Part shown: one piece after another, positions 1 to 5,903 of the stretch
Layout of the letters: each line of letters begins with the position of its first letter
Position numbering within the stretch: position 1 is the first letter of the stretch
Source of the DNA: Zwartia sp.
GTDB taxonomy: Bacteria > Pseudomonadota > Gammaproteobacteria > Burkholderiales > Burkholderiaceae_B
Assembly: GCA_030653405.1 (NCBI GenBank)
Contig: JAURZO010000026.1
Span: 1-25,610, forward strand
Length of the DNA stretch: 25,610 nucleotides
Reading direction: 5' to 3'
The notes under the pieces: model-generated
What the model saw: only the letters and a program-made list of their open reading frames with translations
Database searches by the model: none
What the model was told of the DNA's origin: nothing
Made by a program: the position numbers and the translations under genes

Positions 1-559
1 ACGCCTCGGCTTTGCCACCGTCAAAAGGAACACCATCAATCGTTCCAGCAAAATCTAGCGTGACCCGGTCTTCATCCACAGCAGCGCGGCCTTCGCGGGC
101 GGCGTACTCGGCACGCTGTTTGCGCAAGATATCAACGGTGCTCTGAACCTCAGCGTCACCCACCGTCGTCACAGCACGCTTGATCTTGAGCTGTGTCAAG
201 TCAGGCAGTGTAATTTCAGGATAGACCTCGAAGACGGCGTAAAAAGCCAGAGTACCTTCGGGCGTACCTTCTGTTTTGGCCTCGAGCTTGGGAGCACCAG
301 CGATGCGCAGGCCAGAGGCTTCAACCGCCTGCTCGAAAGCCTGACCAACCTTGCTGTTAATCATGTCGTAGCGAATGCCAGCGGCGTGGGTACGCTCGAG
401 CATCGCCATAGGAACCTTTCCAGGACGAAAGCCGGGTGCTTTTGCAGTCCGGGAAACTCGCTTGAGTTCAGCCTGAACGGCTTTTTCTACGTCGGCCAAC
501 AAGACCGAGATTTCAATGCGGCGCTCAAGGCCGGAAAGGGTTTCAACCACAGGTTGCAT
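1..559 (-). CDS. tig: Trigger factor, N-terminal part (gene runs off the window)
   Basis: Trigger factor is the ribosome-bound chaperone and prolyl isomerase that meets nascent chains at the exit tunnel. Reading the minus strand from an ATG at 559 gives about 186 residues, open to the window edge. The ribosome-docking signature GFRPGKVP lies at residues 43-50, followed by the rest of the ribosome-binding domain. Near the edge, the segment reading FDGGKAEA is the start of the FKBP-type isomerase domain. The stop and the C-terminal chaperone domain lie outside the window. No strong Shine-Dalgarno sequence precedes the ATG. The gene follows tRNA-Leu on the same strand after a 66-base gap with no obvious terminator, so the two may share a transcript (inference). 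In related genomes clpP and clpX usually follow tig. Identification is confident from the sequence. Confidence 0.96.
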   Translation of the reverse strand, partial: MQPVVETLSGLERRIEISVLLADVEKAVQAELKRVSRTAKAPGFRPGKVPMAMLERTHAAGIRYDMINSKVGQAFEQAVEASGLRIAGAPKLEAKTEGTPEGTLAFYAVFEVYPEITLPDLTQLKIKRAVTTVGDAEVQSTVDILRKQRAEYAAREGRAAVDEDRVTLDFAGTIDGVPFDGGKAEA

Positions 560-625
560 GAAAATCTACCAAACAAAGAGGACGGACAGCGCAGAAACAG
601 CCCACGCCGATTAAATGAACGGGGT

Positions 626-712
626 TGGTGCGAAGGGCGGGACTCGAACCCGCACACCTGTTACGGCGTCAGGACCTAAACCTGGTGCGTCTACCAATTT
701 CGCCACCTTCGC
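626..712 (-). tRNA. tRNA-Leu, anticodon UAG
   Basis: The minus strand folds as a class II tRNA. The 7-bp acceptor stem is GCGAAGG/CCTTCGC, followed by discriminator A and an encoded CCA. The D arm contains TTGGTAGA, the anticodon is TAG at 678-676 in the loop TTTAGGT, the variable arm is long and can form a CGCC/GGTG stem, and the T arm is GCGGG-TTCGAGT-CCCGC. The anticodon and long variable arm indicate leucine, decoding CUN codons. The 27:43 position of the anticodon stem is a C-A mismatch; the other four pairs are canonical. Confidence 0.97.
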
Positions 713-723
713 AATAGCCGTGC

Positions 724-729
724 ATTGTA
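724..729 (-). promoter_or_regulatory. Candidate -10 box for tRNA-Leu
   Basis: TACAAT (5 of 6 to the sigma-70 consensus) on the minus strand lies 11 bases upstream of the tRNA 5' end. That position fits a tRNA promoter. No good -35 box is seen at 16-18 bp, so the call rests on the -10 and its position. Confidence 0.45.
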
Positions 730-775
730 GCGCACACTCAGCGGGTTTTCCGCCCCACCCTGTCAGCCAACTGGT

Positions 776-781
776 TAAAAT
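776..781 (+). promoter_or_regulatory. Candidate -10 box for dapC, possibly giving a leaderless mRNA
   Basis: TAAAAT (5 of 6 to consensus) ends six bases before the dapC ATG at 788, and there is no Shine-Dalgarno sequence. Transcription starting at the usual distance from this box would begin at or next to the ATG. No convincing -35 box is present. Confidence 0.4.
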
Positions 782-787
782 ACAGAA

Positions 788-1999
788 ATGAATCCGCGCC
801 TAGATACTTTACAGCCCTATCCCTTTGAAAAACTGCGAGCCTTATTGGCCCAGTCCAACCCTGCCGCCTCGGGCCTGCGGCCAATTAACTTGTCGATCGG
901 CGAGCCAAAACATCCTGCGCCCGAATGCGTTAAAGATGCGATTATTGGCGGCCTCGACGGGCTATCAACCTACCCACCGACCAAGGGCGACCCCAAGCTG
1001 CGCCAAGCGATCAGTGCTTGGATCGGCAGGCGTTACAGTATTCCTTGCCCTGACCCAGAGACTCAAATTTTGCCAGCCCTAGGCTCTCGCGAAGCTCTCT
1101 TTGCTTTTGGTCAGGTCGTCCTCGACGACTCCAAAAACGGACTGGTGGTTTGTCCCAACCCTTTTTATCAAATCTACGAAGGCGCGGCCTTGTTAGGTGG
1201 TGCGACCCCCTATTACGTCAATTCCGTGCCCGACAAAAATTTCCGTTGCGACTGGTCGACAGTTCCCGCTGATGTATGGGCGAGAACACAGTTGTTGTTT
1301 GTGTGCTCGCCGGGCAACCCCGCAGGCAATGTCATGCCCTTGTCTGACTGGAAAGTGCTGTTCGATCTGTCGGATCGGTATGGCTTTGTGATCGCTTCAG
1401 ACGAGTGCTACTCCGAAATATATCTGGACGAAAACAATCCGCCGTTGGGAGGCATGCAGGCAGCCTATCAACTGGGGCGTACAGATTTCAGGAATTTGAT
1501 GAGTTTTTCGAGCCTCTCAAAACGCTCCAATGTCCCTGGAATGCGCTCGGGCTTTGTCGCGGGCGATGCGGCACTGATCGCCAAATTTCTCCTTTATCGC
1601 ACCTATCACGGCAGTGCGCTCTCTCCTGTAGTCTCGACTGCCAGCATCGCCGCCTGGAATGATGAGGCACATGTGATTGAAAACCGCGCTCAGTACCGTG
1701 CGAAATTCGATGCTGTATTGCCAATTCTGCAACCGTTTCTTGATGTGCAAAGGCCCGACGCCTCTTTTTATCTCTGGGCGGGCACACCCGGACCGGATGC
1801 TGATTTCGTGCGCGACCTGCTGACGCATGCCAATGTCACGCTGTTGCCTGGCAGTTATGTCGGAAGGGTCGTCCACGACATCAACCCAGGTCAAAATCGT
1901 ATTCGGATCGCTTTGGTTGCACCGCTCGCGGACTGCGTCGAAGGCGCCCATCGTATTGCGGATTTTGTCCGTCAATATTATCCAATTATTCAAAAATAG
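788..1999 (+). CDS. dapC: Succinyldiaminopimelate transaminase
   Basis: This is a PLP-dependent class I/II aminotransferase. It converts N-succinyl-2-amino-6-oxopimelate plus glutamate to N-succinyl-LL-diaminopimelate, in the succinylase branch to lysine and peptidoglycan diaminopimelate. The 403-residue protein shows the fold-type I landmarks: NLSIGEP near residues 34-40, SPGNPAG at 174-180, DECY at 205-208 (the Asp contacts the PLP ring nitrogen), the Schiff-base lysine K245 in SLSKRSN, and the C-terminal arginine of NRIRIAL near 371-373 that binds substrate carboxylate. Length and sequence resemble DapC of Bordetella-type bacteria rather than bifunctional ArgD/DapC. dapD follows 62 bases downstream and encodes the preceding pathway step, which supports the substrate assignment. 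The ATG at 788 is chosen because homologues begin at the same place. It lacks an RBS and may be leaderless. Confidence 0.93.
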   Translation: MNPRLDTLQPYPFEKLRALLAQSNPAASGLRPINLSIGEPKHPAPECVKDAIIGGLDGLSTYPPTKGDPKLRQAISAWIGRRYSIPCPDPETQILPALGSREALFAFGQVVLDDSKNGLVVCPNPFYQIYEGAALLGGATPYYVNSVPDKNFRCDWSTVPADVWARTQLLFVCSPGNPAGNVMPLSDWKVLFDLSDRYGFVIASDECYSEIYLDENNPPLGGMQAAYQLGRTDFRNLMSFSSLSKRSNVPGMRSGFVAGDAALIAKFLLYRTYHGSALSPVVSTASIAAWNDEAHVIENRAQYRAKFDAVLPILQPFLDVQRPDASFYLWAGTPGPDADFVRDLLTHANVTLLPGSYVGRVVHDINPGQNRIRIALVAPLADCVEGAHRIADFVRQYYPIIQK

Positions 2000-2013
2000 A
2001 GCGATAAGTCGCT
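2000..2013 (+). other. Short hairpin after dapC
   Basis: AGCGA-TAAG-TCGCT forms a perfect 5-bp stem with a 4-base loop directly after the dapC stop. No T-tract follows, so it is not a convincing intrinsic terminator. It may be an mRNA 3' structure or have no role. Confidence 0.3.
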
Positions 2014-2026
2014 AATTAATCATTCT

Positions 2027-2032
2027 TATACT
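2027..2032 (+). promoter_or_regulatory. Weak candidate -10 box for dapD
   Basis: TATACT (5 of 6 to consensus) lies 29 bases upstream of the dapD ATG in an AT-rich gap. No recognisable -35 box lies at 16-18 bp, so dapD could equally be read through from dapC. Confidence 0.25.
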
Positions 2033-2061
2033 CAACCACACTTATTCCATACAGGGCTGAC

Positions 2062-2883
2062 ATGACTCTTGATCTGCAAACAACTATCGAGCAAGGCTGG
2101 GAAAACCGCACGAACTTGTCTCCTTCGGCCGTTGACGCTGCCGTACGTGAAGCCGTAGAACACACAATTGACGCTCTGGATTGTGGTCGTCTGCGTGTTG
2201 CCGAGAAAATCAACGGCAAATGGGAAGTCCATCAGTGGATTAAGAAAGCGGTTCTGCTGTCCTTCCGCCTCTATGACAATGCAATCATGGGTCAGGCACC
2301 CATGCAGTTTTATGACAAGGTCCCCCTCAAGTTTGCCGAGTATGGCGAAACCGCTTTTAAAACAGGCGGCTACCGAGTCGTACCGCCAGCCGTCGCCCGC
2401 CGTGGCGCATTTATCGGACACAATGTCGTGCTGATGCCGTCCTATGTCAACATCGGCGCCTACGTTGATGAGGGCACAATGGTCGACACTTGGGCAACGG
2501 TGGGGTCCTGCGCTCAAATCGGTAAAAATGTTCATTTATCAGGCGGCGTTGGCATTGGTGGCGTGCTTGAACCGCTACAAGCCAACCCGACAATCATTGA
2601 AGACAACTGCTTCATCGGTGCGCGCTCAGAGGTCGTCGAAGGCGTCATCGTTGAAGAAAATTCCGTGCTGGCCATGGGTGTCTTTTTGTCGCAAAGCACA
2701 CGTATTTATGACCGTGAAACCAAAGAAATTCATTACGGTCGCGTGCCGTCCGGCTCGGTCGTCGTTCCTGGCTCATTGCCTGCAGCCGATGGTTCGCATA
2801 GTTTGAACTGCGCGATCATTGTTAAGCGTGTTGATGCCCAGACGCGCGCCAAAACAAGCATCAACGATTTGTTGAGAGCCTGA
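2062..2883 (+). CDS. dapD: Tetrahydrodipicolinate N-succinyltransferase
   Basis: DapD transfers succinyl from succinyl-CoA to tetrahydrodipicolinate, the committing step of the succinylase route to diaminopimelate and lysine. At 273 residues it is almost the same length as E. coli DapD (274). The first third is the helical N-terminal domain. From about residue 100 the sequence breaks into hexapeptide repeats of the left-handed beta-helix acyltransferase fold, for example AFIGHN, VNIGAY, TWATVGS and CFIGARS. The conserved region reading EGVIVEENSVLAMGV precedes the C-terminal end. The ATG at 2062 matches the family start; only a weak CAGGG lies upstream. It follows dapC by 62 bases. Its stop codon overlaps the ATG of a 12-codon mini-ORF leading into prmB. 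Confidence 0.96.
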   Translation: MTLDLQTTIEQGWENRTNLSPSAVDAAVREAVEHTIDALDCGRLRVAEKINGKWEVHQWIKKAVLLSFRLYDNAIMGQAPMQFYDKVPLKFAEYGETAFKTGGYRVVPPAVARRGAFIGHNVVLMPSYVNIGAYVDEGTMVDTWATVGSCAQIGKNVHLSGGVGIGGVLEPLQANPTIIEDNCFIGARSEVVEGVIVEENSVLAMGVFLSQSTRIYDRETKEIHYGRVPSGSVVVPGSLPAADGSHSLNCAIIVKRVDAQTRAKTSINDLLRA

Positions 2884-2921
2884 TGCCCACGACCTCTCAC
2901 TCAGGCTCGATGCCCTCATGA
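2883..2921 (+). CDS. 12-codon mini-ORF bridging dapD and prmB
   Basis: An ATG at 2883 overlaps the dapD TGA as TGATG. It opens a 12-codon frame (MPTTSHSGSMPS) whose TGA at 2919-2921 overlaps the prmB ATG as ATGA. This gives an unbroken chain of start-stop overlaps through a gap otherwise lacking a gene. It resembles no protein I know. Possible readings are a translational-coupling relay, a relic of a deleted dapE start, or chance. Translation is not shown by the sequence alone. Confidence 0.3.
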   Translation: MPTTSHSGSMPS

Positions 2922-3826
2922 TCAACCCTTCAGATGGTACTCGTGAAGCGTTGTGCAGCGTACGCGATCTCATTCGCTACTCTGTGTCACGCTTTAATGC
3001 GCACAAACTGTTCTTTGGTCACGGCTCCGATAACGCCTGGGATGAGGCTGTTTACTTGGTTCTTCATGCCCTACATCTGCCTCCTGATCAGCTCGAGCCT
3101 TTTATGGACGCCCGCGTGCTGCCATCAGAGCGCGAAGCTGCTCTCAGTTTGATTGATTTGCGATGCGAGCAACGCTTGCCCGCTCCCTATCTGACACATG
3201 AAGCCTGGCTGCAAGGCTATGCCTTTCATGTTGATCAGCGGGTCATTGTGCCGCGTTCTCCCATTGCAGAATTACTCATGAATCAACTCAGCCCTTGGAT
3301 TCCGGATCCCTATGAGGTGACAGGCATTCTGGATCTGTGCACAGGGTCAGGTTGTTTAGCGATTATTGCTGCTCACCAGTTTCCAGAGGCTTTTGTTGAT
3401 GCGACCGATATTTCCAAGGATGCGCTCGATGTCGCGATGATCAACGTCGAGAAACATGGTTTAAAGGATCGCCTTAATCTCCATCACGGCAGCCTGTATG
3501 ATCCGTTGCCGCTGTCGGCGCAGTACGATCTGATCATTAGCAACCCGCCCTACGTCAACAGCGCCTCCATGCGGTCGCTTCCACCCGAATATCGACATGA
3601 GCCATCTCTTGCGCTTGCCGGTGGTGACGATGGCATGGACTTAGTTCGTATCATCATTGAGCAAGCTCCATCTCATCTGCGTGATCAAGGACTTCTGCTC
3701 ATTGAAATCGGTCATGAGAGACCATATTTTGAAGCAGCATTCCCAGAGCTTGAGCCCATCTGGCTCGATACAGCCGAGGCCTCCGATCAAATTCTCCTTC
3801 TTTCCAAAGAGCAGTTAATACCGTGA
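2918..3826 (+). CDS. prmB: 50S ribosomal protein L3 glutamine N5-methyltransferase
   Basis: PrmB methylates a glutamine of ribosomal protein L3 using S-adenosylmethionine, which helps 50S assembly. The 302-residue protein (E. coli PrmB is about 310) has a helical N-terminal substrate domain with RVIVPRSPIAELL at 108-120, a region typical of the PrmB/PrmC family. The SAM-binding motif I is DLCTGSGCLA at 139-148 and the catalytic NPPY is at 209-212, which is the glutamine/adenine N-methyltransferase signature. The PRSP form and N-terminal region favour PrmB over PrmC. The ATG at 2918 is supported by the N-terminal match and the upstream mini-ORF overlap. The stop overlaps the GTG of yheS, which suggests translational coupling. 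In related Burkholderiales, as I recall, dapE sits between dapD and this gene; here it is absent. Confidence 0.92.
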   Translation: MINPSDGTREALCSVRDLIRYSVSRFNAHKLFFGHGSDNAWDEAVYLVLHALHLPPDQLEPFMDARVLPSEREAALSLIDLRCEQRLPAPYLTHEAWLQGYAFHVDQRVIVPRSPIAELLMNQLSPWIPDPYEVTGILDLCTGSGCLAIIAAHQFPEAFVDATDISKDALDVAMINVEKHGLKDRLNLHHGSLYDPLPLSAQYDLIISNPPYVNSASMRSLPPEYRHEPSLALAGGDDGMDLVRIIIEQAPSHLRDQGLLLIEIGHERPYFEAAFPELEPIWLDTAEASDQILLLSKEQLIP

Positions 3827-5841
3827 TTCGCGCTTCTGGCTTGACCGTTCGTCGTGGCACCAAAGTGTTGCTCGACCAAACGGAGTTTGTCGTTCATCCC
3901 GGTGAGCGTGTAGGTTTTGTAGGCAAAAATGGCGCGGGCAAATCCACTCTGTTCGCTTTACTTCAACATGAAACTGAAGCCGATGCAGGGACACTGGACG
4001 TCCCTCAAGGCTGGCGTATGGCCAGCGTTAAGCAAGAGATCGCGTCAAGCCCAAACAGTGCGCGTGATTTTGTCATCGATGGTGATACCCATCTGCGTTT
4101 TTTACAAAGCGAACGACTCAAGCTCTCTGAACAGTTAGAGCTTGACCCAACCCAAAGCGAGTTACTCGGTTCGCGTATCGCCGAACTCGAATCCGAACTC
4201 ATTGAAGCGGGGGCCTGGTCTGCACCATCCCGTGCAGAGCAATTGCTGGCAGGTCTTGGCTTCACGCCAACTCAGTGGGACGATCCTGTTGACAGCTTTT
4301 CCGGGGGCTGGCGCATGCGTCTGGCTTTGGCGCGAGCGCTCATGGCCCCCTCTGAACTCTTGCTGTTGGACGAGCCAACCAACCACCTTGATCTCGATGC
4401 CATGCTTTGGCTTGAGCGTTGGCTAGCCGCATATTCTGGCACCGTTTTGCTGATTTCTCACGATACTGAATTTCTGGATGCTGTGGCACAGACCATTTTG
4501 CATTTTGATCAGGGCAAACTAAATCGTTACAAAGGTGGCTATCAAGATTTTGTCATTCAGCGCTCTGAACGACTACGTCAAACAAAAATCGCTTGGGAGC
4601 GGCAGACTCGAGAGACGGCAAGACTGCAGGGCTTCATTGATCGATTCAAAGCTAAAGCTTCCAAAGCCAAGCAGGCTCAGAGCCGAGTCAAGGCGCTTGC
4701 ACGCATGGAGCTTTTAGCACCTATTCATGCTGAGTCTGGCATTGATATCCGTATTCCCTCACCCGAGGAGATGCCTGATCCGTTATTGGTCCTTGACGAC
4801 ATGCAGGCAGGCTACACCGATGATCAAGGTGAGCTCGTCCCGATTTTGCGCAATGTACGCCTGATGGTTCGGGGCGGTGATCGCATCGGTATTCTTGGCG
4901 TTAATGGTGCGGGAAAAAGCACTCTGGTCAAAACGCTGGCTGGAGAACTCGACGTGCAGGCCGGCAGTCGCAAAGCCTCGCGCGGGCTTGAGGTCGGATA
5001 TTTCGCACAGCACCAGCTTGACATGCTGGATCTTGATAGCAGCCCACTTCAGCACCTCGCCAGACTCGCCCCGCAGACGCGCGAGCAAGAACTGCGCAAT
5101 TACTTGGGTGGCTTTGGCTTTGGCGGAGATCGCGTCATGGATAAAGTCGCCCCCATGTCTGGAGGTGAAAAAGCACGGCTCGCCCTCTCCCTCATCGTGT
5201 GGCAAAAACCCAATCTATTACTCCTTGATGAACCGAGTAATCACCTTGACGTAGAAACACGCGAAGCCCTGACCACTGCGCTAGCAGAGTTCGGTGGCAG
5301 CATGTTATTGGTCTCTCATGACCGACATCTTTTACGGACAACGGTAGATAGTTTCTGGATCGTTGCGGATGGTGGGGTCCAGGAGTTCGACGGTGATTTA
5401 GAGGACTACCGCGATTGGTTGGCACAGCACCAGTCGAATGCGCGCAAACAAGAAGCCCGAAAACTAGAAAGCGGCATGCGGCAAATCAGCGACGCTTCGC
5501 TTGCTCATCTTCAAAATAGTGACACCACCGCAAGTGAACTGTCCTCGGTGGATCGCAAACAGCAAAAACGCGAGGAGGCTCAGGAACGTCAACGCACCGC
5601 CGCCGTACGCAAGCCCATCGAGGCAAAACTCGCCAAGATTGAAAAAGACCTTGAACGCACACAAGCTGAAATAAAAACCCTTGATGCGCTGATCGCTGAT
5701 GCGGATTTGTACACTGAGACGCGCAGGCAAGAACGCGTTCAGACACTTGCGCAGCATGGTGAACTGACTAAAAGACACGGACAGCTCGAAGAAACCTGGC
5801 TTGAGCTACAAAGTGAGCTCGAAGCAATCAGCAATACTTAA
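3823..5841 (+). CDS. yheS: ABC-F family ATPase, YheS type
   Basis: This is a soluble tandem ABC ATPase of the ABC-F family, whose members act on ribosomes rather than in membranes. The sequence matches the YheS branch along its length (672 residues; E. coli YheS is about 637). Domain 1 has Walker A GKNGAGKST at 34-42, signature SFSGGW at 158-163 and DEPTNHLD at 183-190. The interdomain linker (about 245-300) carries the arginine/lysine-rich helix pair of ABC-F proteins. Domain 2 has Walker A GVNGAGKST at 359-367, signature MSGGEK at 445-450 and DEPSNHLD at 469-476, with Ser in place of the usual Thr. There are no transmembrane segments. Residues from about 540 onward form a charged coiled-coil tail. 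The GTG start at 3823 overlaps the prmB stop (GTGA), and the N-terminal match supports it. The physiological substrate of YheS is not well established. Confidence 0.92.
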   Translation: MIRASGLTVRRGTKVLLDQTEFVVHPGERVGFVGKNGAGKSTLFALLQHETEADAGTLDVPQGWRMASVKQEIASSPNSARDFVIDGDTHLRFLQSERLKLSEQLELDPTQSELLGSRIAELESELIEAGAWSAPSRAEQLLAGLGFTPTQWDDPVDSFSGGWRMRLALARALMAPSELLLLDEPTNHLDLDAMLWLERWLAAYSGTVLLISHDTEFLDAVAQTILHFDQGKLNRYKGGYQDFVIQRSERLRQTKIAWERQTRETARLQGFIDRFKAKASKAKQAQSRVKALARMELLAPIHAESGIDIRIPSPEEMPDPLLVLDDMQAGYTDDQGELVPILRNVRLMVRGGDRIGILGVNGAGKSTLVKTLAGELDVQAGSRKASRGLEVGYFAQHQLDMLDLDSSPLQHLARLAPQTREQELRNYLGGFGFGGDRVMDKVAPMSGGEKARLALSLIVWQKPNLLLLDEPSNHLDVETREALTTALAEFGGSMLLVSHDRHLLRTTVDSFWIVADGGVQEFDGDLEDYRDWLAQHQSNARKQEARKLESGMRQISDASLAHLQNSDTTASELSSVDRKQQKREEAQERQRTAAVRKPIEAKLAKIEKDLERTQAEIKTLDALIADADLYTETRRQERVQTLAQHGELTKRHGQLEETWLELQSELEAISNT

Positions 5842-5875
5842 GTAACAATCTCAATATAAAAGTCTGAGATGTGGT

Positions 5876-5896
5876 GTCTGCACCAATTGTGCAGAC
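5876..5896. terminator. Hairpin between convergent yheS and uvrD
   Basis: GTCTGCAC-CAATT-GTGCAGAC is a perfect 8-bp inverted repeat with a 5-base loop in the 62-bp gap between two convergent genes. Position suggests a shared bidirectional terminator. Neither side has a clean T-tract: the plus side continues CCTTAACTT, and the minus side reaches TTTT only after about 14 bases. A smaller ATCTCA/TGAGAT stem lies at 5848-5870. Confidence 0.5.
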
Positions 5897-5903
5897 CCTT
5901 AAC

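Noticed and set aside
386..679. 97-codon plus-strand open frame across tig and tRNA-Leu
   Set aside because: It runs antisense to tig and through a tRNA gene, so it is not a plausible coding region.
2032..2535. 167-codon open frame on the minus strand opposite dapD
   Set aside because: It is a shadow of dapD with no motif or upstream signal.
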